Of a stretch of 64,000 nt of DNA, positions 1 to 12,355 are shown one piece after another. The position numbers and the translations under genes are program-made. The notes beneath the pieces are model-generated. The model ran no database searches and was not told the origin of the DNA. It worked only from the letters and a program-made list of their open reading frames with translations. This DNA is from Pezizomycotina sp. ARF18 (Eukaryota; Ascomycota). How positions within the stretch are numbered: position 1 is the stretch's first letter; each line of letters starts with the position of its first letter. Location: contig AZLU01000199.1 of assembly GCA_002224055.1 (NCBI GenBank), positions 1 to 64,000 on the forward strand, in the 5' to 3' direction.

Positions 1-303
1 TGGGTGCTCTTGGGGCAAAAAGTAATAGCAGCCAACGAAAGAGACAGAAAACACGTATATCAAAAAACGCAACAATAGTGAGTCGGTATCATTATATTAT
101 ATACAAAATTTCTGGAAGCCATCTACACCGCCGGTACCCAGTCAAAACAAGAAAGACCAAAAAATTCACCCTATCGAGAATACATCTCTGAACTTACCTT
201 TGCTACACAATCCCTCTCAGCCCTGCTGTTAGATTAAGGGATCGCGAGGTCGATACGCCCGCTCACCGTCTCTACTTCGATCTTACGGCGGAAGAATCGC
301 CCT

Positions 304-2619
304 TTACCGCCTCGACCTCTTGCCAACCGGCCACCCGTGCTTCTTACGAACGATTTCGACGCCCTCGCCCCCACTTGTACGGAAGAAGTTAGAGATTTGG
401 CGGGTGATAGTCCCGTCGAAGATACACGGGTAGTGTAGGTTGACGGCGCCTGAGATCGATTTATGAGACCCTATTATCACCGGATGTGTCTCCTTTTCGA
501 TTCGTCCACAAGGATGGCAACTGCATGTCCTCATCCTCTGAGTCGGGCGTTGCGGCCTGACTTCATCCTTGCTGGCCGCAGCCAACTGTGATTCTTAGGG
601 CATTTGTTTTTGAAATATTGGATAACCTCCGAGGTTCTGATAATCCACCTCAACGGACTCTGGCCCTGAGGCAGGTTGGTCCGAGCCTCACCAGCGACCC
701 AGCCTGACTTTCCCTTGCGGTTCAGGAAATGAAAAGAAGTCCGTCCGCTCTTAGTATCGCTCCTGGACGGAAACGAGCGCGCCCTCTTTTTCACTTTTTC
801 CCGGAGCGATAGGAATGACATCAGCATCTATGCGACACTGACGGTAGTAACAGTCAAGGAAGTTCCCAGAATATATTGCCCGGTTACCGAGCTGCTGGAG
901 CTGGACACCTCCGTGTTAAGAGTTTTGACATTTTCGTCAAACAAAGATTATTTTCCCAACCAGGGATACGTATATTGCTCCCCGATATCGAGTGAACTTC
1001 GATCGACACATTCGAATACTTTGCGCTCGTCGGCTTCGATGGGAATAATCCAATCTCTTATAGCTCCCACTGGGGGGTACGTTAGCAACGACAAACAATA
1101 TGCAAGTGATTTTTCGGTTTTTTGAACTTCATTCAACTTTTATATATGTCTTGAAAAGGCGGACTCTTTTGTTACGATTTGGTGTCCCAGGACACTTTCT
1201 GTCCGACACCCCAATCTCCGCGTATCGTCCACTTATGGAGCTCACTGAAAGGTCGTTTGTGCTAACCGCATGCCCGTTGGCATTCATAGCAGACTTATAG
1301 AAAGCTGCGATAGTTCGGAAGCGGGCCCTGGAAGTCTCCAGACTAACGCTCTCCTCAATACTAATTGCCAAGGTCTCCGTGAGGACCTCGAATGACCCAA
1401 GTCTAGGCTTGTGCCGGGCATGCGGAAGGATAATGGCCACCCTTCGCAGAATACATGCAGGCAAGTTATCCTCCGGCAACGTTCTAGGTGACTAATGATT
1501 GTTGTTTAGGACCATGTATATTCTCTGAGGAGTAACTGTCGCCCTACCTTTTAAAAATACTTCGGCCATCCGATAGCTCCAACTTGAATCTCATCACGTA
1601 GGGACTCGTCTGTAAACGTAAGGTCTATAATAACTCGTATCTTATCCTTTGCGCTATCGTTATCAAGCGCGTTTCTGACGAAAGTGCGTCCATGCACATG
1701 AACTTGACGTCGAAGGTTTTATGAGGTCGATGGGTCGCTCATCAACAAGCTTTCAAACGTAAAACTTGTTGATGAATCGAAGGGAATGGTGAATTCGAAA
1801 TTTTCACGAATCGTTAATCCCGTGTCGCGACAGATCTCGGGCTGCTCGTCGGGATATATGACTACCGAAAGCTCATCGGTGTAAGCATGCAATACTCGTC
1901 CAAGTAAAAATCCGTAGAATAATGGAATACTACGTATATAGTATCTACAGAAGTCATGAGTTAACATATACATCTGGATACTCACGATATTATCATCAAT
2001 AGGCACGACCTCCCGATAAATCTGACGCAACCTCCACGGCCATAAATAGCCAAAAGACTAGTAAGAGAAATAGCGCATGGCACGCAAATCTGACCACTTT
2101 CCGCCGCGACTTGTAATATCGTGAGCCAAACCACGACGCTCTTGTGCTGTCCTACGGGCTATCGAACATGAGATACATTGCGGTGTCCACATGTACAGGT
2201 TCTCGCCTTTCATATTGTTGTGGTTGCACCGTCTGCTCGTCCCGTTGCTCTTGCTGCTGCGGCTCCTGAGCGTACTGGCCCTCAAATCCGAGTCGTGAAC
2301 TTGCAGCGAGGAGCTGCCAGCCTGCTGCGTGAAGAAGCCTGCCGGTCTCCTCCTCCTCCTCCTAATCGAAGGTGCCCGGGACTGGTACTCCGTGGTAAGC
2401 TTTCTATTTCTGATATTTCTGACGATTCCGATATCGATGACCGACGCTGGGCGCGTTTCTGCGAGGACGATGATGAAGGCTCGATAGAGCTATCGGCAGC
2501 CTCCTCGGGATCTTCCAGAATGATAACATTCGAGGGAATAGTTGGTTGCCGCGAGCCAAAGTACCCGTTATAGTCGATCCTTCTTCCATGGTTTCGGGTT
2601 CGTGAAAAAACACGCCCAA
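304..2619 (-). CDS. Unidentified protein-coding gene, interrupted reading frame
   Basis: I do not recognise this product. The first stretch (about 2619 down to 2400) reads as a Ser/Glu-rich low-complexity segment, including SNVIILEDPEEAADSSIEPS, followed by a Gln-rich part near 2200-2290. Next comes a more ordered stretch at 1719-2030 that reads like folded protein (for example THDFCRYYIRSIPLFYGFLL and IYPDEQPEICRDTGLTIREN). Further coding-like stretches lie at 1129-1479, 948-1136, 531-827 and 304-585, all on the minus strand and in changing frames. The composition (balanced, non-repetitive, with codon use richer in GC than the flanks) supports real coding sequence rather than chance frames. 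No reverse transcriptase, helicase, kinase or protease motif was seen. It could be one gene with introns and indels, or two adjacent genes. The limits are approximate. Confidence 0.45.
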
Positions 2620-2711
2620 AAAATAGCAGATGGTAGTAGCAAGGGAAATGTTTTAGATAATAAAAACTAGATAAAAAAATAGCACCTGTTTTTATGCAAA
2701 TATCGTCAAGT

Positions 2712-2713
<2 letters not shown>

Positions 2714-2752
<39 letters not shown>
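2714..2752. repeat. Poly-T tract, 39 bases
   Basis: An uninterrupted run of T lies about 95 bases upstream of the first recognisable codons of the minus-strand gene. It is one of the two longest homopolymers in the window. The length given is as assembled and is likely imprecise. Confidence 0.9.
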
Positions 2753-2753
<1 letters not shown>

Positions 2754-3699
2754 GTTCAATTTAATTTCATGCTATATGCATTTATGTAGAGCATTTCTTA
2801 CCGAGAGATAGCTATAGCCTTTCGTTGTGAAAAAGTGTCAAAGATACACAGCCAACAACCAGATATATATAGGTATGTATTATACAAGTTTAAATTATAT
2901 ATATATATGTGCGTCATTCTTTGCACTGAACAGTTTCAAAGGCGGTCGTTACCAAAGTAATAATTTTGGAAGTTACAAGAAGCTTGAGAAAGGAAGAAGA
3001 AAAAAAAGGAATCGTGCGATCGGTTCCTTGATAGGATGTTTTATCTTCAGCAGGAGGGAGGGATAGCTCGTAAGAGGAGAGCGTCGAAGTAAACTACTTG
3101 CTACTTAAATTAATATAAAACGGATACTTCTCTTTTCGCTCGCCATGAATTAAGCACCAGATATCCTCTCTTTTTTCACACCGTCTTTATCTTTTATCTC
3201 TTCCACGATACTCCAACATAAGTTAACTAAGTACTTCTTCGATAGTACTAATAATAAGGTAGGCCTAGGGAAAGGAAGAATATAAAAAACAAAAGGAATA
3301 AAGATACGGGATCAAAAGAAATAAAGATAAATAAATTAAAAGGCTACTCTTCTTAAGTAAGATGCGAGAGGATATGACTACATTGGCTAATTAAGTATTC
3401 TTATTGAGATCCTAGCAGCTTCCTTGGGCAGCTTTCTTCCTCTTCCGATAAGAAACAGGAAAAGCTCGAAAGAAACGATGAGGATACCTTGAGGAATGAG
3501 GCTACTCACTTACAATCCACATGGAACTACTAGGTGTTGGGGTAAACTGTCTCTTTTGTCCACTACCGATACTAGGTGTTTGTCGCCCTACAAGAAACTG
3601 GTCTTTCCAGTGGACGCGTAAGCCTGAAATCAAAGTGTCCAGCCCCACAAGAGGGAAGTCAGGATATTGCTTGGTTGGGATCACTTTTCTGTTCTTTTC

Positions 3700-3790
3700 T
3701 CCATTTCTTTCTTTCTTTTTTTCTTTTCTTTTCTTTCTTTCTTTTCTTTTCTTTTCTTTCTTTCTTTCTTTCTCCCTTTCTTTTTTCTTC
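3700..3790 (+). repeat. TTTC/TTTTC pyrimidine microsatellite
   Basis: This stretch is almost purely T and C with TTTC, TTTTC and TTTTTC units. It is non-coding; apparent frames through it give only Phe/Ser/Leu tracts. Confidence 0.85.
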
Positions 3791-5130
3791 TTATTTTCCC
3801 TTTAGCAAACGCCCCTCGTAGTTTTTCATTCTGGGACCGAGATGTCAAGTAGATACACCTCGTGCAGACGGATCGATATCTCTACCAAGTCGAAAACCGA
3901 TTTCCTTCGGCTAGCTCCTCCTACTCCAAAAAAAAAAAAAAAAAAAAAAACCAGTCCATACCGATGTCGGTTGCCCTTTACAAATCTACTTGGTATATAT
4001 ATTTCCTTGCGGGCGTTGCTTCCAGCTTGATTCGCTGCATAGAGTGTCCTATCTTTCCCTTTAATAATTAGCGTCAAAGAACACCGCACCCAGCGAGGCC
4101 AAAGATATTACTAGCCTCGGTAGTGTCTATACCACGTACCTATATATATATATCATCATCATCTTTAGAATTGAGAATAAATAAGTATTTCAATTATTTA
4201 GATGCTCAAGTGATAATATACAATAAATAATAAACACAATAATAAATGATGGTGAAGATACTACTTAAAAACAATTTGTATAGTAGTATCATGGGGACGT
4301 TCAACTGAGTAGAAAATTAGAAGAGACAAAGAGAAGGAAAAAAGGAGGAGGCTCTTTCTTCTCTTCCCCTTTTCTTTCCTTTTTGCTACGTCACCATGAT
4401 TGGATAAAAACCGGGTGATTCTTGCCCTGAATTGAACCAGATAAAATAAATAAAAAAAATAAAAAAAACTATACTTCTTATAACTTTTATTATTATTATT
4501 ATATTATTATATTATTTTATAAGCTTGAGGGCGTGAGCTTCCAATTTCTATTTTTTTTATTTTTTGTTTTTTTAAGCTTGTGTCCACCTGGTTCCAAAAT
4601 CTTCTAGAAAAACAGGAGTCCCAAAAAGCATCATAGGTTTTCTTTTAAACCAGGTCGTCGCCATACCAGCTTCTCCTTCTTCATCATCACCTCTATCGAA
4701 CCTTTGTCGATTTAGGCGGAGCTTTCTCTTTCGTACCTGGCTGACTTGACAACTTGCTTTAACAACTCATCGAAGAATAATAATAATAAAAAGAAGACGA
4801 GGTTGCAGAAGGTGTCTCGAGCGTTCGTCTTTTTCATTACCTTGTGCTCGCCAGCTCTTCAATTAAAACTGTCTCGGTCTCGGTTCTTCACTTCGGTTCA
4901 TTGGATTCTTCTAGCTTCTCTATTCTTCCTTCCCCAGTACCATTCCTGCTACCTACCCCTTGGTAATGAATATACACCTATACAACCTTAGAACTAGGTG
5001 ATATATTTTTACTTTCAGTCTGTTCCCTCTTTGCGCGGCCATCAAAAGCACAAAATTCCCCCCCCCCCTTTTTTTTATTTTCTTTTTTTTTCCGAGCAGA
5101 GGGGAAAGCGCCCACGCGAATTCTGGAGTA

Positions 5131-6209
5131 ATGTCACAACCACCTCTAGAGAAGGATTCGTCTCCTTCGTCGTCCTCAATATCCGACTCTAATATATCAC
5201 TCCCCTGTCTCTCGCCCTTCGTCGCCGCCACGACACACTCGGCTAACAGTACCCAGCTACTCACACGAAAGCTATCCAGACCTTGCTCCTATTGGCAGCA
5301 ATATACCCCGTCTCACTAGCATTGGGATCTCTGTTTTCCAACCTGTCACCGATTGGCCAGAACAAGAACTACTTCTCCAACAAGCGCAACATCTTCAACG
5401 TACTGTTGGTAAAGAATGGCTGGCTCTGGACGTCCGCTGCCTTCTTCCTGCACCTGTTCCGATCGCATACCCGAGGGTCCACCAACGGCGCACTACCGTC
5501 GATCCGGCCTTGAGAGCCGCGAATACTATCAAGGCCATTGGGCGCTGGGTGGTCGCGACTGTCTTTTGGATCTTTATCACGCAATGGTTCTTCGGCCCAC
5601 CTCTGATGGATAGGTCGTTCACGCTCACTGGAGGCGCTTGCGAACCCGAAAAGATGTACCCTGCCAGTGATAGCTTGTCGGCAGAACTTAAGGCGGTGTA
5701 CTCGTCTGCCGCTTGTAAGGTTGCGGGAGGCACTTGGAGGGGTGGTCACGATTTGAGCGGACACGTCTTCATGCTCACCCACGCTAGCCTGTTTCTCTGG
5801 GCGGAAATCTTACCCAGCGTAATTCTTTGGCGTCGCGCGAAAATTTCAGTGTCCGAAGCGAATGGAACGGAGTTCACTGGTTTGTCTGGGTATTCTCGGT
5901 CTTTGGTGGTGGATGCTGCTCATGACGGCGATATACTTTCATACTTGGAAGGAAAGGGTAAGTTTATCGAAATCCTACTCAAAACTCGCGCACCCGAAAA
6001 AAATAAAAAAATAAAATAAATACAAGTCTCATTTTCCTGGTATTTAACCTGGTGTACTAATACTACCTTACACATACACACACTAATGCTCCAATTCTTA
6101 TATAGTTCACCGGCTGGTCGTGTCTCTGGTTGAATTCGGAATTTTGTATGTTTGGGCGATCCCAAACGTTCCACAAGCGAGGTCATTATTTGGTGTCCCC
6201 GGTGTTTAG
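5131..6209 (+). CDS. SCS3: FIT-family (Scs3/Yft2/FIT2) ER membrane protein
   Basis: FIT proteins are ER multi-pass membrane enzymes of the lipid phosphatase type that support lipid-droplet budding and phospholipid balance. The N-terminal 50 residues are Ser-rich. A transmembrane helix follows (LLLLAAIYPVSLALGSLF, about 5283-5340), then the family-typical stretch PIGQNKNYFSNKRNIFN and another helix (WVVATVFWIFITQWFFGPP). Near 5735-5800 is the diagnostic GGTWRGGHDLSGHVFMLTHA, whose H..GH..H region holds the catalytic histidine. Later come WWWMLLMTAIYFHTWKEK and, after an intron at 5958-6105 (GTAAGT...TATAG), HRLVVSLVEFGILYVWAIPN and a stop at 6207. Frame changes near 5268, 5497 and 5880 lie within conserved sequence and look like base-calling indels. 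The start at 5131 is the first ATG in frame with the Ser-rich region. Confidence 0.88.
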
Positions 6210-6830
6210 AAGTCTTTTATACGTTCCACAGAAATAATTGTCGCGATTTTTCTTTCCATTTGTTTCTCTGTTGGGGCGCTGTTGTGCGGCCTATGAAGGA
6301 TTCGACAGAAAGCGAAGACCTCAGTTATAATATCATTACGTTTCTTCTTTTTTTTCTTTTCTTTTTTTTTTTTTTTTTTTTGGGGGGGGGTTCCCCTTAC
6401 ACAGCAACAAAGGTATAAACAGCATACAAATTAGAGGAATTTCTACGTATTAAGAAGTAATGATGAAAAGCAGAAGCAGCATAGTAATAGAAGCATAGGG
6501 GAATTTCAACTGTCAGGTATTGGTTGAAAGGCGGATAAATAAACAATAGTTGTGGTATCGACAAGCATTTTAATGATAAAATTATCTGGTTCAGCGATTC
6601 TATAACCTCGTTTATTCTGCCTTTATCCTTCAATTTTTTTAATTACAGCCTTATGTACTACGTAATTCTACGAATGGGTTCGGAAACAAAAAGAAACCAA
6701 GACATCCCCGGCTCTTTGTTATTAGAGTAGTTCTCGAAGGGAAAAAAAAAAAAAAACCTTGCGCTGTGATTGAGCCGTCCAGCGGGATATTTATTTTCAT
6801 ATTTCACTGAGCATCGGAGATGTCGTTACC
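6210..6830. other. Intergenic between the FIT gene and NDUFAF5
   Basis: AT-rich DNA with a T-run running into a short G-run at about 6363-6390 and an A-run near 6740. No gene is seen. It presumably contains the FIT 3' end and the NDUFAF5 promoter. Confidence 0.5.
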
Positions 6831-8256
6831 ATGCTGTTTAAAGACATCGCTTTCAAATCTTCGACCTACCACTCCCGGACTTTCAACATTTCGGCATTCC
6901 CGAAGAATACGATACGCAAAGCTACGGCGCAGCTACGTTAGTGCTCATGCTGACAGCAGCAGTGTCCCGTCATTTCACGTCTTTGATCGGAACGTGAAGC
7001 GCATTCAACGCGACAGGGCGGCGAAGAATGTAGAGGATGCGAGGACGGTGGATTATTTGAGATCCGAAATGCGGACAGGCTATCGGAACGGCTACTTGTA
7101 CGTCGGGCAATTGAAACTCTAGACACCAAAGAAGAGAGAGAGAGAAATCTCTAGATTTTGCCTTTCAAGACACGGAAAGAGTGCAAAAGCGGATTCCCAA
7201 GAAGAGGGTGCATATATAAGGCTACTGGAGGATGACTTCAATAGGCTAAAGATTTGTGTAAAAAACATCTAGCTCATAAACAGGAAGTTCGACAACGTCC
7301 TCGACCTAGGCGCGGGAGCATGCCACATTGCCCGTTCAATACTGCTGCGCGAGCCGCTGGAAGACGACTCATCACCCGAAAGTGTATCAACATCAACTGC
7401 TAGAGGAGGAGGGACAGGTGCTCAGGTATCGCGCCTGGTTTGCGCGGAGCTATCTCCGGAGATGCTGTACCGTGACCACCCTCTGCCCGAACCCAAGCAT
7501 GCTGGGAATGGCAAACCGGAAATCGAGCTCATACCCGCGGACGAGGAGCTCCTGCTGCTGCGACCTCCCGAGTACGGCGGCCAGTTTTCGATAACACGTT
7601 CGATGCGGTGCTGTCTGGTGGCTCGCTGCACTGGATAAACGACCTCCCGTCCGTGCTGCGGAACATCAACCGCGTGCTGAAGCCGGACGGCCCGCTGCTG
7701 GCCGCCATGATTGGGGGTGACTCGCTATACGAGCTTCGGTCTTCGCTCCAGCTTGCGGACCTCGAAAGGCTCGCGGGGTTACCCCCCATATATCTCCGCT
7801 GGCCGACTGAGGGACATCGGCGGGCTCCTGCAGGGCGCATCTTTCAAGCTTCTCACTATCGACGTGGAGGAGATCGTCGTCGAGTACCCCGACGTTTTCG
7901 CCCTGATGAAGGACTTGGGCAGCATGGGCGAAGGAAACGCCGTCCTGGTCAGGCGAATGAGCGGTCTTGGGAAGGAAGTACTCTACGCGCTCGACGGTAT
8001 ATACAGGGAAATGTACGGCGCCTGGGGAGGTTCAATTCCCGCAACGTTTCGAATTACATTTTGTAAGTTTATTTATTTATATGCACACCTCTCAAGCTCA
8101 ATTTCTGGTCTTCAAATCAATCAATCGGTTTCTAAGTAAACTTGAACTAACATGTCACTTAAGATTGGTTGGAAAGCGTCGGAATGTCAAAGGAAACCGC
8201 TGGAGAGGGGAAGCGCCAAGTTAAGTCTCAAAGATGCGCTCAAAACTTCAACATGA
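6831..8256 (+). CDS. NDUFAF5: NDUFAF5-type methyltransferase-fold complex I assembly factor
   Basis: The mitochondrial matrix protein NDUFAF5 hydroxylates an arginine of the complex I subunit NDUFS7 early in assembly, using a methyltransferase-like SAM fold. The N-terminus (MLFKDIAFKSSTYHSRTFNI) is basic and hydroxylated like a mitochondrial presequence. The family signature FDRNVKRIQRDRAAKN lies at about 6981-7030, followed by VDYLR. The SAM motif I, VLDLGAGA, is at about 7297-7320, preceded by a probable intron ending near 7282. Then come VCAELSPEMLYRDHPLP, VLSGGSLHWINDLPSVLRNI (7605-7665) and IGGDSLYELRSSLQLADLER. The C-terminus reads IGWKASECQRKPLERGSAKL, as in fungal orthologues, after an intron at about 8062-8164. 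Frame changes near 7100, 7590, 7790 and 8060 split the gene. The order and spacing of motifs match the family, so I am confident of the identity. Confidence 0.87.
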
Positions 8257-8966
8257 AAAGGCTTCGCATCTGAGAATGTACAAAATTCCTTATTAATACC
8301 TAGCTAAGTATTAGGTTACTGAGAATCCACCCCCCCAAAAAAAATTTGTGTATAGAAGCTGGCAGCGATAATGGCAAATAAGTTACTTTTAAGTACATTA
8401 CAATAATAAGGGCTAAGTGAAGCTGAATAAACCGATACTATTCATAGTGTATGAAGAAGGAATGAATACACTTGTGAATCTTTGCTACTTTATATCAAGA
8501 ACTCTGAGACAAGCGGTAATATTTGGGGGGCAGCTTTCAAAGATTTTAAGCTTAAACAACAAGCGAAAGGGGGAGCTTAATCTTCACCCTGTTTGGAACA
8601 ACCATGAACCGCGGGCTAAAAATGACCTACTGTATGTAGCTCTCACCCCAAAAAGAAGCAACCTCGCGTCAAACCAAACAAACGTGCAGCTAACTAACTT
8701 TTACTTACTTTTACCTTAATAATATTCATCATCCTCTCAGACTTGACCTTGTAGACAGAAAGGGAGGAAATATAAGTCACTGTCTGTAAGTTAGTAGTAC
8801 CTTTTCAGCAAACGATGTGAAAATCAACCTTTTAGAGTAGGGAGGAATTTTGTGAAAGAAAAACACTTTTTCTAACCTTTTTTTTTTAAACTGACAATCG
8901 ATATCAATAGATTCTTAAAAAAAAGAGGCGCGAGAGAGCTTCTGAGAAGAGAAAAAAAAAAAAAAC
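8257..8966. other. Intergenic, no gene seen
   Basis: AT-rich sequence between NDUFAF5 and the dynactin gene. A plus-strand frame at 8417-8719 is open but has no recognisable domain and sits in AT-rich sequence, so I leave it uncalled. Purine runs at 8930-8965 lie directly before the dynactin start. Confidence 0.5.
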
Positions 8967-11219
8967 ATGTCGGCATCCTTCCCATACATCCATATACTAT
9001 GTCCTTGCAGCGATGACCTCTCGCCGTCATCAGAACCAGCACAAGATCAGAAGAAGGCGGCAAAGGCCGGCGACGAGCTTTCTACCCAAGCAGGGAAAGG
9101 CGGACCCGCTAATGACAGTTTCGCTGATGATGAAGACGACGAGAAGGACGAGACACCGTTCGATCCCGCGACCCACGGTCGGCATTCTCACTGTTCCCGA
9201 TAGAAAATCTGCTATACTGCGAGGATTGCCACCAAATTAGGTGCTCGAGATGCGTCCAGGATGAGATCGTCTGTTATTTCTGTCCCGGATGCCTTTTCGA
9301 GGTCCCAAGCTCAAGCGTGAAAGCTGATGGGAATAGGTGCGAAGCAAACCTCTTCCCCCTTCTCTCCGTCTCACACGCTGTGTCTTTTTTGTTTTTTTCT
9401 CTATTTTTCCCTTTTCTGACTGGAAATTGACGAGGAAGGCAATGAAATGATGCTATAGATGTACTAGGAATTGCTTCCAATGTCCCATCTGCACTTCTAT
9501 ACTCTCGATTACGTCGCACCCTTCCGCCTCCTCCAACCCCCTCTCCGAAACGCCGACGGGCCCGTTCGTGCTGCTGTGCAACCATGCCGCTGGAGCACGA
9601 TCGAGCTAGACCCCCCTTTACAGTTCGACAAGCCCACGTCGCTTTTCGCGCAGCTTATCGAAGCTTTCGCCGCGGCCCGACGACGTCGAATTCTCGAAGC
9701 TCAAGCAACACTACGCGCAGCAGCTGGGGAACGCGCAGGAGGATTTCAGCGGCAGTCCGGGGGCGCTCACGAGGCTCATGGGGCTTTACACGGGATAGGG
9801 CAGCACGGCGGGCATTCGTTCACGTCGTCTGGCAGAAAGTCAAGGGTTTGCGGAAGATGGAGATGCGGGAGATCGACCGGCCGAGGGAAGTCGCGGAGCG
9901 GGATGATGCGAAGGCCGTGGAAAGTTGCTTAAGAAGGGCTTTGACGGGAGTACGAGTCTCCTCCACTCACCCTGCGAAAGGAGCGAGCTGGGTGTGTACA
10001 CGGTCGTGATGCTGATGATTTTTTCTTTCCGTTATAGCTTCATCCCTCAAACAAGGGCACGCAGATGTATCCCTTCAAATTTTTATCGTAAGCATTCCTC
10101 TCTTCCCTACTACCGCGTATTTGACTAAAGCGATTTGATGGGCGAATCTTTCTCTCTAACGGCTACCTTTCGCAGTGATCTACGCCCGTCTCCAGTTCTA
10201 CTAAGGACTAAGCGGTCTAAGCGGTGCCGGGCCTGCCGACACATCCTCGTTAAGCCGGAATCGAAAGTGTCCACGACGCGCTTCCGTATTAGACTGGTCG
10301 CACCGTAAGTACCTCTTTACAATACAGCACAATCACATCTTTCCCATACGCAGGTCTCACTAGAAATGGGTTTAAAAATATTTTACAGAAACTACATCCC
10401 AAGGTTATCACTCAAGCGGCTAGACCAAACGATTCAGTACAACTCCCTCGTGCCGCACAAAACGCACAGGTTCATCCTGACGGTCGAGAATCCCTTGTTC
10501 GACCAGATCTCCGTCTCGCTATTGACCCCATCCCATACCGAAACGGGCTACTTTCGAAATAAGCACAGCGCGAATATCGTGGCTGCGAGCGAAGATGGCA
10601 ACGGATCGGATAACGACCTGGCGGACCTCGTTTACCGCTCCAGGGTGACTATATTGTGTCCGGAATTCGAAGTCGGCGCCAACACGGACGTGTGGGACGA
10701 GGCGCTCATGACATCGCAATCGACGGAGAGCCCGACGAAAGCCTCGCACGGCGGAAGCGGCGGCGGCGGCGGCGGCGGAGACGGATCGAAGACGTCCGAT
10801 ACGGTGTACGACCGTGGGAGAAATTTCACGTGCGTCATCATAGAGGTCGTGCCGCCGGAGGTACCCAACGACCAGACGACCAAGGACTTTGATTTCCGGC
10901 TCGTCGAGATACCGGTCCTCGTACGATTGACGTACGAGACGAGGTCGAACGGGACGACAGCGTGGCGGGCGTGGGTAGCGGCCGCCAGCTGAGCAGCAGA
11001 GCGGGGGCCCGCAGCGGCGAGCTGGGTAGTAGCATGGGGCCCCAGAAGGAACGGATCGAGTATAGCTACTGGTGCGCGATCGGCATCGGGCGCATAGGCG
11101 ATCCGGTCGAGGGCGTCGTCGAAAGCGCGCCCAGCACCCCTGCCAAAGGGTGGCCGGCCATAACCTCGCCCGTCGGCACACCCATTCGGCGGCTAAATGT
11201 TCAACAAGGCATAGAGTGA
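8967..11219 (+). CDS. DCTN4: Dynactin subunit 4 (p62, Neurospora RO-2 type)
   Basis: p62 sits at the pointed end of the Arp1 filament in dynactin, the cofactor of cytoplasmic dynein. The N-terminus begins MSASFPYIHILCPC, followed by an acidic segment. A cysteine cluster follows (LYCEDCHQIRCSRC, CYFCPGC, then RNCFQCPIC), the zinc-binding module of the family. The intron at 9337-9458 is exact: D-G-N-R continues as C-T-R-N-C across it. A later block, RTKRSKRCRACRHILVKPES (about 10208-10265), followed by NYIPRLSLKRL, is diagnostic for p62. A beta-rich C-terminal domain then carries HRFILTVENPLFDQISVSLL. An in-frame glycine run encoded by GGC repeats (10754-10782) is inserted there. The last segment includes EYSYWCAIGIGRI, with a stop at 11217. 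Frame changes near 9130-9180, 9590, 9800-9950 and 10960 look like indels. Confidence 0.88.
10754..10782 (+). repeat. GGC trinucleotide repeat encoding polyglycine
   Basis: A run of GGC-type codons within the C-terminal domain of the dynactin subunit gives about nine glycines (one serine included). It is bracketed by acidic and Ser/Thr-rich linker sequence, so it probably lies in a disordered loop. Confidence 0.8.
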
Positions 11220-12355
11220 TCGCCATCTCAAGTGTAATTTGTTGTAAATTTCATAGCCAAATAAAAAATAATGTTAGGTGCCAGATTTGATTGATCAGCT
11301 CTCCGTATCAAAAAAAAAGAATATATATATATTTCCTATCTCAATTCTCCAGCATACAATATTCAAGAGAGATATTCACTACTGCTTTGTTGTGATCTAA
11401 GGCGTAGCAAGATACCTACCAGGGGAGCAGTACAACGACTATGAACTGAGATAGGGATGGGAAAGGAAAAAAAAATTTTTTTTCTTATAACCTGGAAAAC
11501 GTAAAATATATGAAATCGTACAAATCACTTCAAATATATACACATATATGCTTAATATTATATTGACATGCGATTGTAAAAAATCGAAAAAAAGAGAGAA
11601 AGGGGGGACACAATCAGAAACCCCCTTCTAGCTTTGAGGACTATATGAATGTAGTGTGATTAGAGCCTATCATAATGAAGGAAGAGGGGAAACCGTTGGC
11701 CGCTATGAGGGTTAGTGTAACGACATGCAGCTCGCCAAAAACCTACTTTAGTCATCTTACAAGCTGAAGTTTGGAAATTTACTACCGCGTGATTGGAGGG
11801 AATATAGAATCGAAAGCTAATGGTATCTTTTGAACAAAGGGAATAAAGAGGAAAAATGAAATAAGCGGGAAAAATGACGCCGTAGAACTCCCGTGACATA
11901 TAGTACAAGACTGGTAAACATAAGACTATTACATACAATTAAATATCTTGGACATTAAAACACGTGAAGGGTATGAAGCGATGAGGGGACCAAGGGGTGC
12001 GATATGGAGATATAGTATAAGGAGGGTGGGGGTTAAATGTCGGAGGTTTGGGATTAAGTGGAAAAATGGCAGGGGATTTTGAGAAAATCGATTATTCCGG
12101 AGATCGAATTATATCGAGAAAAAAATAAATCGTGTACGTGAGCACACTAAAACGGGAAGTCTGGCTTAGACATCCTCGGTGAACCTTGAGGTTTTGCTCC
12201 CATCTTGGCTGGGTAAACTACGACCAACACCATCAGCGACAGTTATGCTGCCATGAAGTCGCCTGGGCGGAGTGGTGTGGGAAATCGAGAACCACCTTCG
12301 CCAGGATCACTGGGAACGAAAGGTGACATAATGTGATGTTCTGATTCGTCCTCGT
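11220..12355. other. Intergenic between convergent genes
   Basis: This lies between the 3' ends of the dynactin gene (+) and the membrane-protein gene (-). It contains an A9T8 junction (about 11466-11483) and AT-rich sequence. A minus-strand frame at 11660-11938 has no recognisable content. It probably holds both terminators and 3' untranslated regions. Confidence 0.5.

Larger units (their letters stand above)
2620..5130. other. Intergenic, AT-rich, with homopolymers and a TTTC microsatellite
   Basis: No gene was recognised. The stretch holds a T39 run (2714-2752), a pyrimidine TTTC/TTTTC microsatellite (about 3700-3790), an A23 run (3928-3950), small ATT repeats (4489-4516) and long A/T-rich filler. 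Part of 4600-5130 should hold the promoter and 5' untranslated region of the FIT gene that follows. Confidence 0.6.

Noticed and set aside
3521-3852. Overlapping plus-strand open frames rich in Phe and Ser
   Set aside because: They are translations of the TTTC microsatellite and show no domain.
8417-8719. 100-codon plus-strand frame between NDUFAF5 and DCTN4
   Set aside because: AT-rich codon use unlike the real genes, no motif, and located in a probable promoter or 3' region.
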